From NCBI GenBank assembly GCA_044507065.1, contig JBIQJY010000046.1:1-27370 (forward strand): 27,370 nt of DNA. The letters run 5' to 3'. How positions within the stretch are numbered: the first letter of the stretch is position 1; every line of letters starts with the position of its first letter. A program made the position numbers and the translations under genes. Positions 16,160 through 25,183 of this stretch are shown one piece after another. The DNA is from SCN-69-37 sp044507065 (GTDB lineage: Bacteria > Acidobacteriota > Vicinamibacteria > Vicinamibacterales > SCN-69-37). Below the pieces are notes generated by a model. It did no database searches. It worked only from the letters and a program-made list of their open reading frames with translations, and had not been told where the DNA came from.

Positions 16160-18238
16160 ATGCCGAAGCGTTACCCCCTGGCCGTGCTCGCCGCAGCCCT
16201 GCTCGTGACCGGCGCCTGCTCACGGGATGAACCCGCCCCGACGCCCGCCGAAACCTCGGCGGACGGACGGCAGTACCTGCTCGAGCGCGTCGGCGACGCC
16301 GCGGTGGTGCAGTTGTACGCCGACGCGTTCGAATCGCGCCCGCTGGCGGAAAAGCAGCTGATCTGGCACCTGGCTCAGGCGGCAATCGCGGGGCGGGACA
16401 TCTTCTACGATCAGAGGTCGCCCCACGGCCTCGAGATGCGTGGCGTCCTCGAGGCGATTGTCCGCCACCCCGATGGCGTATCGCCCGAGAGCCTGGCCGA
16501 GATCCAGCGATACACCAAGCTGTTCTGGATCAATAGCGGTCCCTACAACAACCTCACGGCACGCAAGTTCGTGCTCGATCTGCAGCCGGCGGAGTTGGCC
16601 GCGGCCGCCGAGCGCGCGGCCGCCGCCGGCGCGACGCTGCCGACCGCGCCAGGCGAATCGGTAGCCCAGCTGGTGTCGCGACTCGGACCGATGTTCTTCG
16701 ATCCCGACCACGCGCCGTCGGTAACCGCCAAGACGCCGCCGGCCGGCCAGGACATCCTGACGGCCAGCGCCAACAACCTCTATTCGAACGTTTCGCTGGC
16801 CGATCTCGAGGGGTTCACCGAGCGCTACCCGCTCAATTCGCGGCTCGTGAAGCGCGACGGACGCCTGGTCGAGGAGGTCTATCGCGTCGACGGCCGCTAC
16901 GGCCCGCAGCTGCGCGAGGTGGTCCGCCACCTCGAAGCCGCCCGGGCATTTGCCACGCCGGAAATGACAGCCGCGCTCGACGGCCTCATCACGTGGTACC
17001 GCACGGGCGAGGCGTCCGACCGGCGCGCGTATGACATCGCCTGGGTGCAGGATACGGACTCGCCCGTCGACACGATCAACGGGTTCACCGAGGTGTATCT
17101 CGACGCGCGCGGCGTGAAGGGCGCGTGGGAAGCGCTCGTCTATTACGTCAACGAGGAGAAGACCGAGGACATCCGGGCGCTCGCGCGCGAAGCGCAGTGG
17201 TTCGAGGACCGGATGCCGTGGGACCCGCAGTACCGCAAGGCCGGCGTCACCGGCATCACGGCCAATGCCATCGAGGTGGTGATCGAGACGGGTGATACGG
17301 GTCCGGTGTCGCCCATCGGCATCAACCTCCCCAACGATCAGACGGTGCGCGAGCAGCACGGCAGCAAGTCCGTCTCGCTCTCGAACATCGTCGAGGCCTA
17401 CGACCGGTCGGCCAACCCCTCGTTCCGCACGGAGTTCGCCTGGACGCCGGAAGAGGCCGCGCGATCGGAGAAATGGGGCGGGCTGGCCGGCGAGATCACG
17501 ACGAACATGCACGAGGTGATCGGCCACGCGTCGGGCCGCGTCGCCGAGCGGCTCGGCGGCAGGCCGGAGGCCGCAATCAAGGAGTACTACTCGGCGCTCG
17601 AGGAGGGCCGCGCCGATCTGGTCGGCCTCTACTTCATCGCAGACCCCAAGGTCGTGGAACTCGGCCTCATACCAGCCGCCGATCACGAGGACCTGGTCCT
17701 GGCCGAGTACGAAGGCTACGCCCGCAACGCGCTGGTGCAGCTGCGCCGCGTACGCGAGGGCACGCAGCTCGAGGAAGACCACATGCGCAATCGCCAGATG
17801 ATCGTGCATTGGCTGATGGCCAACACGTCGGCCATCGAGCGGCGGACGCGAGACGACAAGACGTTCTATGTGATGGTCGACGCCGCAGCGTTCCGCGAGG
17901 GCGTGGGGCGCCTGCTCGCCGAAGTCCAGCGCATCAAGGCCGAGGGCGATTTCGAGGCGGCGCGCGCGCTGTTCGATGCGCACGGCATCCACTTCGATGC
18001 CGCGCTGCGCGACGAAGTGGTCGCCCGCGTGGACGCGCTGGGCCTGCCGTCGTACTCCGGCTTCGTGATGCCGAAGCTCGAAGCCGTGACGGGCGCCGAC
18101 GGCGCGATCACCGACGTCCGCATCTCGTATCCGCTGGACCTGACGACGCAGATGCTGGAGTACGCGGACCTGACCAGGGCCACGCGCGACGAGTTCCTGG
18201 CCGCCGAACGCGCCGGAGCCTCGCGCCAGGCGCCGTAG
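16160..18238 (+). CDS. Dipeptidyl peptidase III (M49), predicted lipoprotein
   Basis: Encodes 692 aa. M49 enzymes cleave dipeptides from the N-terminus of oligopeptides. The family zinc motif with its extra residue, H451-E452-V-I-G-H456, is present, followed by EEGRAD (481-486) supplying the third ligand E482. The N-terminus is a lipoprotein signal ending T-G-A-C with C20, so this enzyme should be anchored outside the cytoplasm, unlike the cytosolic animal and yeast enzymes. The start is well supported: AGGAGAG lies 7 nt before the ATG. It ends 98 bp before the GH2 gene. With the M1-like peptidase upstream it suggests an exported peptide-degrading set; joint regulation is only inferred from proximity. 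Confidence 0.93.
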   Translation: MPKRYPLAVLAAALLVTGACSRDEPAPTPAETSADGRQYLLERVGDAAVVQLYADAFESRPLAEKQLIWHLAQAAIAGRDIFYDQRSPHGLEMRGVLEAIVRHPDGVSPESLAEIQRYTKLFWINSGPYNNLTARKFVLDLQPAELAAAAERAAAAGATLPTAPGESVAQLVSRLGPMFFDPDHAPSVTAKTPPAGQDILTASANNLYSNVSLADLEGFTERYPLNSRLVKRDGRLVEEVYRVDGRYGPQLREVVRHLEAARAFATPEMTAALDGLITWYRTGEASDRRAYDIAWVQDTDSPVDTINGFTEVYLDARGVKGAWEALVYYVNEEKTEDIRALAREAQWFEDRMPWDPQYRKAGVTGITANAIEVVIETGDTGPVSPIGINLPNDQTVREQHGSKSVSLSNIVEAYDRSANPSFRTEFAWTPEEAARSEKWGGLAGEITTNMHEVIGHASGRVAERLGGRPEAAIKEYYSALEEGRADLVGLYFIADPKVVELGLIPAADHEDLVLAEYEGYARNALVQLRRVREGTQLEEDHMRNRQMIVHWLMANTSAIERRTRDDKTFYVMVDAAAFREGVGRLLAEVQRIKAEGDFEAARALFDAHGIHFDAALRDEVVARVDALGLPSYSGFVMPKLEAVTGADGAITDVRISYPLDLTTQMLEYADLTRATRDEFLAAERAGASRQAP

Positions 18239-18336
18239 CGGCGGCGCGGGGCGACGCGCCGGGGGGAAGCCCCGACCTCCACGAGACGCCTGGGGCCGAC
18301 GATTCCGCCCCGGCGAACAGCAGAGGACACCACGTG

Positions 18337-20381
18337 ATGCACCGACACTGGATCGCGCGCGCAGCATGGGTCGTCGTCGCCGGCATGGCCGCCGGCATCG
18401 GCCTGCTTCCGGCTTCGTNNNNNNNNNNNNNNNNNNNNNNNNNNNNNNNNNNNNNNNNNNNNNNNNNNNNNNNNNNNNNNNNNNNNNNNNNNNNNNNNNN
18501 NNNNNNNNNNNNNNNNNNGCATGGGTCGTCGTCGCCGGCATGGCCGCCGGCATCGGCCTGCTTCCGGCTTCGTCGCCCGTGTCGGCGCGGGTGGCGCCGC
18601 AGGTCGAGGTCCCGGCCTCGGGCATCCCCCGGGCGGAACCGCCGCGACCGGACTTCTTCAGGGCCGACTGGCAGACGCTCAACGGCACCTGGGAGTTCGA
18701 GTTCGATGACGAGGATCGCGGGCTGCGCGAGGGATGGTCCGACGGTACCCGCACCCTGTCGCGCACCATCGTCGTGCCGTACGCGTTCCAGTCGAAGCTG
18801 AGCGGCGTCGGCGAGACGGCCTTCCACGACGTGGTCTGGTACCGTCGCGCGTTCACGGTGCCGGCGGGATGGCAGGGCCGGCGCGTGCTGCTGAACTTCG
18901 GCGCCGTCGACTACGACGCGACGATCTGGGTGAACGGCAGACACGCCGGGCGGCACGTGGGCGGGCATGTCGGCTTCGCGCTCGATGTCACCGACCACCT
19001 GCGCGACGGCGACAACGTGGTCGTCGTGCGCGTCTACGATCCGGGCACCGACAGGACCATTCCCCGGGGCAAGCAGTACTGGCAGGCTGCCTCCGAGGGC
19101 ATCTGGTACACGCGCACGACCGGCCTGTGGCAGCCGGTATGGATCGAGGCCGCCGGTCACACGCGCATCGGACGGCTGCGCATCACCCCGGACATCGACA
19201 AGGCGCAGGCCACCGTCGAGGTGGCAGTGACACGCGCGCTGCAGGCGACCGGCGCGGCTGGCCCCGCGCTCGCGCTCCGCATCACGGCGGCGATCGACGG
19301 AGTGACGCAGGTTGCCTCCACCGTGTCCGTCTCCGGCGCGACGGCATCGGCCGTGCTGGTGCTTCCCAACCAGCGGCTGTGGCACCCGGACCGACCGGTC
19401 CTCTACGACACGACCATCGAGCTCGTGTCGGACGACGCGGTCCTCGACCGCGTCGAGAGCTACTTCGGCCAGCGCAAGGTGTCGTTTCACGACGGCCGGA
19501 TGTACCTCAACAACGCGCCCTACTTTCCGCGTATGGTGCTCGACCAGGGCTACTGGCCCGAGAGCCTCCTGACGCCGCCGTCCGACGAGGCAATCCAGTA
19601 CGACATCCGCATGACGAAGTCCTTCGGCCTGAACGGCGCGCGGAAGCACCAGAAGGCCGAGGATCCGAGGTTCCTGTACTGGGCCGACCGGATGGGCCTG
19701 CTCGTCTGGGGCGAGATGGCCAACGCGCACGACTACAGTGCCGACTACGCCGCGAGGTTCGCGGCCGAATGGCAGGAGCTCATCGTCCGCGACTACAACC
19801 ATCCGTCGATTGTCGGGTGGGTGCCGATCAACGAAAGCTGGGGCGTGCCGCAGATCCTGACCGACCCGGCGCAGCAGGCGCACGCGATCGCCATGTATCA
19901 GATGGTGAAGTCGCTCGACGCGACGCGTCCGGTCATCGACAACGACGGCTGGGAGCACACCGACCAGACCGACATCATGTCGCTGCACGACTACGCCCGC
20001 ACCGGTGACCAGCTCGCCGCGAAGTACGCGTCGCTCCTCACCGATCCGTCGCGCATCCCGCGCAACGGTCGCGAGGCCCTGGTTCACGGCGCGCGTTACA
20101 ACGGGGCACCCTTCATGCTGACCGAGTTCGGTGGCGTGGCCTATCGCACCGGCGCCCCGGGCGCCGCCAACGAGTGGGGCTACAGCGGCGTGGAAACGTC
20201 ACGCGACGCGTACCTGTTGCGGCTCGACGGCCTCGTCAAGGCGATCCGCGGCAACCCCGTATGGGCCGGCTTCTGCTACACGCAGCTCACCGACGTGGAA
20301 CAGGAGATCAACGGGCTGATGACCTACGACCGGAAGCCAAAGGTGGATCCCGAGGAGTACCGACAGATCTTCTCCCAGTGA
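18337..20381 (+). CDS. Secreted glycoside hydrolase family 2 enzyme (split by an assembly gap)
   Basis: As written, the reading frame is broken by the gap at 18419-18518. Collapsing the identical 55-bp flanks joins 18337-18418 to 18574-20381 in one frame of 629 aa. The reconstructed N-terminus is a good signal peptide (about 1-32, ending PVSA). GH2 domains follow: a sugar-binding jelly roll (about 50-205), an immunoglobulin-like sandwich (about 210-300) and a TIM barrel. The acid/base is E448 (INESWG) and the nucleophile E545 (TEFGG). GH2 enzymes act as beta-galactosidases, glucuronidases or mannosidases; which one cannot be told. AGAGGA lies upstream of the start; a GTG at 18334 is an alternative. 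A CUT2 sugar importer follows 37 bp later. Confidence 0.88.
18364..18418. repeat. 55-bp contig-end duplicate inside GH2 gene, left copy
   Basis: Identical to 18519-18573 across the N gap. It encodes part of the GH2 signal peptide. The match is exactly 55 bp, the same length as the pair around the first gap. Confidence 0.92.
18419..18518. other. Assembly gap of exactly 100 N
   Basis: A scaffolder gap of round size. The extra 155 bp (gap plus duplicate) shifts the frame and splits the GH2 gene. Removing it restores one continuous signal-peptide-bearing protein, strong evidence that no sequence is missing. Confidence 0.96.
18519..18573. repeat. 55-bp contig-end duplicate inside GH2 gene, right copy
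   Basis: Identical to 18364-18418. It reads in frame with the rest of the GH2 protein. Confidence 0.92.
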
Positions 20382-20418
20382 TGAGCGGACAACGGCTATA
20401 TCATCTTCGCCAGCACCT

Positions 20419-21513
20419 ATGACAGATGGCACAGCGCCACCGGCTCAGTCGGTGGCTTCGGCGACGAAGCAGGCCCCCTCACTGGTCCGTCGACTGCTCG
20501 GCACTCAGCAGGCGGGACTGACAATCGTCGTGCTGCTGCTGGGCGTGGCGCTCGCGCTCACGGCCGGTACGCACATCGACCCGCGGTCCGGCGCTGTCGT
20601 CAACAATTTCCTCAACCTCAACACACTCTTCCAGATCGCCACCGATACGAGTTTCTTCGCGATCATGGCCGTTGGCGCCACGGTCGTGATCATCTCGGGC
20701 GGCATCGATCTGTCTGTGGGATCGATCTACGCGCTGGCCGGCGTCGCCACGGCCATGGTCCTGCGGGCGCTTGCGCTCGAGTCAGCGGTGGACATCGTGC
20801 TCGTCGCACTTGCCGTGTCGCTGGGCATCGGCCTGCTGTGCGGCATCATCAACGGCGTCATGGTGGTGGGCCTCGGCGTCCACCCGTTCATCATCACGCT
20901 CGGCACGATGTGGATCATCCGCGGCATCGCCTTCGTCGTGAGCCACGCGGAAAGCATTCTGGTTCCCACCGCGCTGACGTCGGTGGCCAAGGCCACGTTC
21001 GGCATGGGCGGATCCGTCTATCCCGTGCCGCTGCTCGTGATGCTCGCCGTCACGGCCATCGGCGGCGTCTACCTCACGAAGACGGTGATGGGCCGTCACG
21101 TCTTCGCGGTGGGCGGCAACCCCGAGGCAAGCCGTTTCTCGGGGCTCAACCTCAACCGCATCAAGATCGGCGTCTTTGCCATCTCGGGGGTGACCGCGGG
21201 CCTCGCGGCGCTCGTGGGCGCCGCTTTCTACGGTTCGGCCTCGTGCGCCGACGCCACGGGCTACGAACTCTACGTCATCGCCTCGGCCGTCGTGGGCGGC
21301 GCAAGCCTCTCGGGCGGCAAGGGCAGTGCGGTCAGTGCGCTGCTCGGCGCCCTGCTCATCGTCCTCATCCGCCAGTCGATCCGGACGATGCGGTTCGACC
21401 AGAACTACGAATGGATCATCATCGGCTGCGCGACGATCGTGGCCGTGGTGCTCGACCAGGCCAGCGCCCGCGCGGCGCAGCGGCGCCTGGCGGCCGCGGC
21501 CGCCCGGCGATGA
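20419..21513 (+). CDS. CUT2-family sugar ABC importer, permease (RbsC-like)
   Basis: Encodes 364 aa of inner-membrane protein with about eight to ten hydrophobic segments between residues 33 and 347. Family signatures are visible: SGGIDLSVGS (93-102) and the cytoplasmic coupling loop around GGNPEASRFSGLN (232-244), which contacts the ATPase. The permease forms a dimer that passes monosaccharides. It begins 37 bp after the GH2 stop and is followed by the binding protein and ATPase, a full importer in the order permease, binding protein, ATPase. There is no clear ribosome site; a TATATC box at 20397-20402 might be a weak local promoter. The sugar is unknown. Confidence 0.93.
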   Translation: MTDGTAPPAQSVASATKQAPSLVRRLLGTQQAGLTIVVLLLGVALALTAGTHIDPRSGAVVNNFLNLNTLFQIATDTSFFAIMAVGATVVIISGGIDLSVGSIYALAGVATAMVLRALALESAVDIVLVALAVSLGIGLLCGIINGVMVVGLGVHPFIITLGTMWIIRGIAFVVSHAESILVPTALTSVAKATFGMGGSVYPVPLLVMLAVTAIGGVYLTKTVMGRHVFAVGGNPEASRFSGLNLNRIKIGVFAISGVTAGLAALVGAAFYGSASCADATGYELYVIASAVVGGASLSGGKGSAVSALLGALLIVLIRQSIRTMRFDQNYEWIIIGCATIVAVVLDQASARAAQRRLAAAAARR

Positions 21514-21547
21514 CGCTGCCGCCGTTCCTCGACACAGGAGACCATTC

Positions 21548-22573
21548 ATGATGCGCACGTTCACGAGGTTGTTTTCGCTGGCTGCCATCGCGGCAGTCGC
21601 CCTGTCGGCTGTCGCCTGCGGCGGCTCGTCGACGCCCGAACAGGCCGGTCCCCGGGGCCTGAAGATCGCGCTCATCGCGAAAGCCTCCACCAATCCGGTG
21701 TTCCTCTCGGCGCGCACCGGAGCCGAAGCCGCCGCACGTGAACTCACCGAAAGCACGGGTGTCCCGATCGAGATCGCCTGGCTGACGCCGCCGAGCGAGG
21801 ACGGCCAGGTGCAGGCCCAGCGCATCGCCCAGGCCGTCAACGAGGGCGCCTCGGCCATCCTCATTTCCTGCTCGGACGCCGGCAAGGTGACAGGCGCCAT
21901 CAACGACGCGGTAGCCCGCGGCGTCGAAGTGATGACCTTCGACAGCGACGCGCCCGACTCGCGGCGCTTTGCCTTCTACGGCGTCGACGACATGAAGACG
22001 GGCCAGGCCGTGATGGATGAACTCGCCGCGCAGATGGACGGGCAGGGCGCCGTGGCAATCCTCGCGGGCAACCAGAACGCGCCCAACCTGCGTCGCCGCG
22101 TGGACGGCGTGAAGGACGCCGCGGCGAAGTACCCCGGCATCCGCATCGTCGACACCTTCTATCACGTCGAGACGCCGCAGGACGCGGCCTCGGAAGTGCT
22201 GCGTGTGCAGGGCGCCTACCCCGAGGTGCAGGGCTGGGCCATGATCGGCGGCTGGCCGCTCTTCACGCAGACGCTGCTTTCCGACCTCGATCCCGACCGC
22301 GTGAAGATCGTCGCCGTCGATGGCCTGCCGGCCGAGCTGCCCTACGTCGAGAAGGGCCTCGCGCCCGTGCTGCTCGCGCAGCCCACGTACCTCTGGGGCT
22401 ACGAATCGGTGAAGCGCATCTTCGACAAGGTCCACCTCGGGCAGGACGTCCCGGAGATCATTCCGATGGAGCTCGTTCGCGTGACGAAGGACAACCTCGG
22501 CACCTGGGCGCGGCAGCTGCAGGCGTGGGGGTTCACCGACGTTCCCGAAGCGTACCTGAACCTGCCCGACTGA
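21548..22573 (+). CDS. Sugar-binding lipoprotein of the CUT2 importer (periplasmic-binding-protein family)
   Basis: Encodes 341 aa. Start ATG 21548 is chosen because AGGAG lies 7 nt upstream; a second ATG directly follows. A lipoprotein signal ends A-V-A-C with C24. The mature part has the Peripla_BP_4 (ribose/galactose-binding-like) pattern: LKIALIAK at the first strand, a motif around ILISCSDAGKV, VEVMTFDSDAPDSRRFAFYGVDD (split here by family wording: MTFDSDAP then YGVDD), and a late VDGLP strand near residue 258. It captures sugar outside the membrane and delivers it to the adjacent permease. The substrate cannot be assigned without structural comparison. It is separated from the permease stop by 34 bp and from the ATPase start by 19 bp. 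Confidence 0.92.
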   Translation: MMRTFTRLFSLAAIAAVALSAVACGGSSTPEQAGPRGLKIALIAKASTNPVFLSARTGAEAAARELTESTGVPIEIAWLTPPSEDGQVQAQRIAQAVNEGASAILISCSDAGKVTGAINDAVARGVEVMTFDSDAPDSRRFAFYGVDDMKTGQAVMDELAAQMDGQGAVAILAGNQNAPNLRRRVDGVKDAAAKYPGIRIVDTFYHVETPQDAASEVLRVQGAYPEVQGWAMIGGWPLFTQTLLSDLDPDRVKIVAVDGLPAELPYVEKGLAPVLLAQPTYLWGYESVKRIFDKVHLGQDVPEIIPMELVRVTKDNLGTWARQLQAWGFTDVPEAYLNLPD

Positions 22574-22592
22574 TCGCGGTCGGGCAACGGTC

Positions 22593-24092
22593 ATGAACGC
22601 CATCCCCGCCGTTTCCTGGCGCGGCGTCAGCAAGCGGTTCCCTGGCGTCGTCGCGCTCGACGACGTGAGCCTGGACGTTGCGGAGGGATCCTTTCACGCG
22701 CTCTGCGGCGAGAACGGTGCGGGCAAGAGCACGCTCGGGAAGATCCTCGCGGGCATCTATCAACCCGACGCGGGCGAAGTACGCCTCTTCGGCACACCGT
22801 TGGCCTCGCCGAGCCCCGAGGCCGCACTGGCCTCGGGCGTTGGGATGGTGCACCAGGAGCTGGCGTTCTGCGACAACCTGTCGGTGGCCGAGAACCTGTG
22901 CCTGCGCGCGCTGCCCACGCGCGCAGGTTTCCTCTCGCGCCGCGACATGCACCGGCAGGCTGAAACGCTGCTCGAGATCATCGGCGCGCCGTTCGGCGTG
23001 GAGCACGCGGTGGGCGACCTGACGATCGGCCAGCAGCAGATGCTGCAGATCGCGGCCGCCGTCGGCCACGGCGCCCGCGTCATCGTCTTCGACGAGCCCA
23101 CCAGCAGCCTGTCGCAGCACGAGGCCGAGCGGCTGTACGACCTCATCGCGCGGCTGAAGGCGCGCGGGGTTACCGGCATCTACGTCACCCACCGCATGGA
23201 GGAAATCTTCCGGCTGTGCGACACGGTGAGCGTGCTTCGCGATGGACGACACGTGGCCACGCGACCGGCGGCCGAGCTCGACACGGGCGCCATCGTCGAG
23301 ATGATGATTGGCAGGCGGCTCGAGGAGTACTTCGCCGACGACATCGGCCGTGCGACCGGCCCCGAGCGCCTGCGCGTCACGGGGCTCACGAGCCCCGCCG
23401 GATTTCGCGACATCTCGTTCACCGTGCATGCCGGTGAGATTCTCGGCCTGGGCGGCCTGGTGGGCGCCGGACGATCGGAGGTGGCACGCGCGGTGTTCGG
23501 CCTCGACCCGCACGTCACCGGCACGGTCGCGGTCGACGGTGCGCGCGTCGAGGTGACATCACCGCGGCAGGCGATGCGACTCGGCATCGGCCTGGTGCCG
23601 GAGGATCGGAAGCGACAGGGACTGGTGCTGTCGATGTCCGCGCTGGCCAACGCGTCGCTTGCGGTGCTCGGCGACCTGGCGAGCGCCACGATCGTCAGCG
23701 AGCAGCGCGAGCGGGCGCTCGGCGACCGGTACTTCGATGAACTCAGCGTGCGCGCGTCCGGACTCGACGCCCTTGTCGGCGGCCTGTCGGGCGGCAACCA
23801 GCAGAAGATCGTGCTGGCGAAGTGGCTGGCCGCGGAGTGTTCCGTGCTGATTCTCGACGAGCCGACCCGCGGCGTGGATGTTGGCGCCAAGGCGCAGATT
23901 CATGCGCTCATTGCCGCACTCGCGGCGCGTGGCGTGGCCATCGTGCTGATCTCGAGCGAACTGCCGGAACTGCTGCACCTGTCGTCGCGCATCGTGGTGC
24001 TGCGCGACGGCGAGGTGGCCGGTGAAGTCTCGCGTGCCGAGGCCACGCAGGCCGCCCTGATGCGGCTGATGGCCGGGGTGGAGACGCCCTAG
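22593..24092 (+). CDS. CUT2-family sugar ABC importer, double ATPase (RbsA-like)
   Basis: Encodes 499 aa with two ATP-binding domains in one chain, typical of RbsA/MglA proteins. Domain 1 has Walker A GENGAGKS (39-46), signature LTIGQ (143-147), Walker B ending D167-E168, and H200. Domain 2 has the family-typical altered Walker A GLVGAGRS (288-295), signature LSGGN (398-402), Walker B ending D422-E423, and no switch His (ISSEL). It powers the permease at 20419-21513. There is no strong ribosome site. The stop TAG overlaps the stop of the opposite-strand gene within the palindrome CTAG (24089-24092), so the operon ends against a convergent gene without a visible terminator. Confidence 0.95.
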   Translation: MNAIPAVSWRGVSKRFPGVVALDDVSLDVAEGSFHALCGENGAGKSTLGKILAGIYQPDAGEVRLFGTPLASPSPEAALASGVGMVHQELAFCDNLSVAENLCLRALPTRAGFLSRRDMHRQAETLLEIIGAPFGVEHAVGDLTIGQQQMLQIAAAVGHGARVIVFDEPTSSLSQHEAERLYDLIARLKARGVTGIYVTHRMEEIFRLCDTVSVLRDGRHVATRPAAELDTGAIVEMMIGRRLEEYFADDIGRATGPERLRVTGLTSPAGFRDISFTVHAGEILGLGGLVGAGRSEVARAVFGLDPHVTGTVAVDGARVEVTSPRQAMRLGIGLVPEDRKRQGLVLSMSALANASLAVLGDLASATIVSEQRERALGDRYFDELSVRASGLDALVGGLSGGNQQKIVLAKWLAAECSVLILDEPTRGVDVGAKAQIHALIAALAARGVAIVLISSELPELLHLSSRIVVLRDGEVAGEVSRAEATQAALMRLMAGVETP

Positions 24093-25057
24093 CGAATCTG
24101 CCGGCTGCGGACTCGCAGGAAGAACGTCTGGTTCACAAACGCACCGCCGTCATTCTGGCTGAGGCGTGGCAGGTCCACCGTGACGGCCTCGTCCGGCGCA
24201 AGGTGCAGCGTCGACCTCACCTCGCGCCCCCGCATCATGGCGCCGTCCGACAGGCGGTGGGACACGACGCCATGCTCGATGACGCGGCTTCTCGTCGTCA
24301 GGCCGACCGTGACGGCGTCGGTATCCGGCTGGACGGTCAACACGCCCTGAAACTCCAGTTGCACGCCAGCGTCCTCGAGCGTGTCGAAGTGGAACCGGGT
24401 GTCCTCGCCGTACAAGGAGCGAACGGTGAGCGAATGGGTTCGCTCGGATCCGTCGGCCTGGCGCTGGACGAGCGCGAGATCCGTCGATACGAGGCGACGA
24501 TCCTCCTCGGGATCGGGCCATCGCCGCACCTGCACCTGGAGCCGAGCCGAACTGCACGTCCGCTCCGCTGATGCCCGCGGTGGGACGGAGATGACGTCGA
24601 GCGGAACTGTCCGGCCCGGCTTCAGCGTGAACGTCTGCTCCGTTCCGGGGTTCCAGGCGTCGGCGTTGCCGTTGGGGCTCCGCTCCCAGACGATCCGGAA
24701 CGTCACCGCGTCGTCGTCGTCCACGGCCACGGGCGTCACCCACACGTGCCAGCCCCCGACGGCCTCGTTCAGGATGTAGGGCGCCGCACCCACAACGCAG
24801 CCCTGCGACGAGATCGAGAAGCTTCGCTCGTGTGTTCCCGGCTCATCCTGAGGGGAGATGATTACTCCCGCGCCCGAGTCGAAATCCCCGCCGATGCGAA
24901 CCGAACGCGCCTCGACCAGAATCCGCAGCCCTGGTGCCGGCTGGGCGCCAGCAGCGGCAGGCGTCAGCACGAGGGCCGCGGCCAGTCCAGCGGCGGCGGA
25001 CAGAACTGCGCGCGTCGGCCGTCGACCCGTCGAGCGAGCTGGCACATCAGATCCCAA
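24089..25057 (-). CDS. Secreted protein of unknown function
   Basis: Encodes 322 aa from a TTG start at 25057, chosen because GGGAGG lies 5 nt upstream and a TATAGT -10 box precedes it. The frame is open to 25321, but earlier Met starts would run through the his leader and its terminator. A signal peptide with an Arg-rich n-region and a long Ala/Leu core ends near AAAGAQA (about residue 38). The mature part is rich in Val, Thr and charged residues and looks beta-sandwich-like, with two Cys (about 84 and 167). No known family or catalytic motif is recognised. It is divergent from the his operon and convergent with the sugar importer, so its context gives no clear role. Confidence 0.75.
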   Translation of the reverse strand: MGSDVPARSTGRRPTRAVLSAAAGLAAALVLTPAAAGAQPAPGLRILVEARSVRIGGDFDSGAGVIISPQDEPGTHERSFSISSQGCVVGAAPYILNEAVGGWHVWVTPVAVDDDDAVTFRIVWERSPNGNADAWNPGTEQTFTLKPGRTVPLDVISVPPRASAERTCSSARLQVQVRRWPDPEEDRRLVSTDLALVQRQADGSERTHSLTVRSLYGEDTRFHFDTLEDAGVQLEFQGVLTVQPDTDAVTVGLTTRSRVIEHGVVSHRLSDGAMMRGREVRSTLHLAPDEAVTVDLPRLSQNDGGAFVNQTFFLRVRSRQIR

Positions 25058-25097
25058 GGGAGCCTCCCGCAGGGTTGAGGTGGAAATGCGTGGCCGG

Positions 25098-25103
25098 ACT
25101 ATA
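25098..25103 (-). promoter_or_regulatory. -10 box for the unknown secreted protein gene
   Basis: TATAGT on the minus strand matches five of six -10 bases and sits 40 nt before the TTG start. The predicted leader is about 33 nt and holds the GGGAGG ribosome site. No clear -35 box is seen. Confidence 0.5.
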
Positions 25104-25146
25104 CACCGGAGGGAGCGCTGCTCCACAGCGGTCAGCCGTCCGCGCG

Positions 25147-25176
25147 GTGACAGCCGGACGCGGCCTGTGATAGCAT
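25147..25176 (+). promoter_or_regulatory. Extended -10 promoter of the histidine operon
   Basis: GTGACA (25147-25152) is a five-of-six -35 box. After an 18-bp spacer comes TAGCAT (25171-25176), preceded by the TGn extension (25168-25170). Transcription should start near 25183, right at the leader-peptide ATG (25184). It is divergent from the promoter of the secreted-protein gene. Confidence 0.6.
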
Positions 25177-25183
25177 TTCCCGG

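Noticed and set aside
18239..18336. Possible terminator in the GC-rich spacer before the GH2 gene
   Set aside because: Several short G/C inverted matches exist, but none forms a clear long stem and there is no T-run.
16220..18856. Long minus-strand open frame opposite the M49 peptidase and GH2 gene
   Set aside because: It reads through the N gap, has shadow-like composition and no recognisable domain, while the plus-strand genes are clear.
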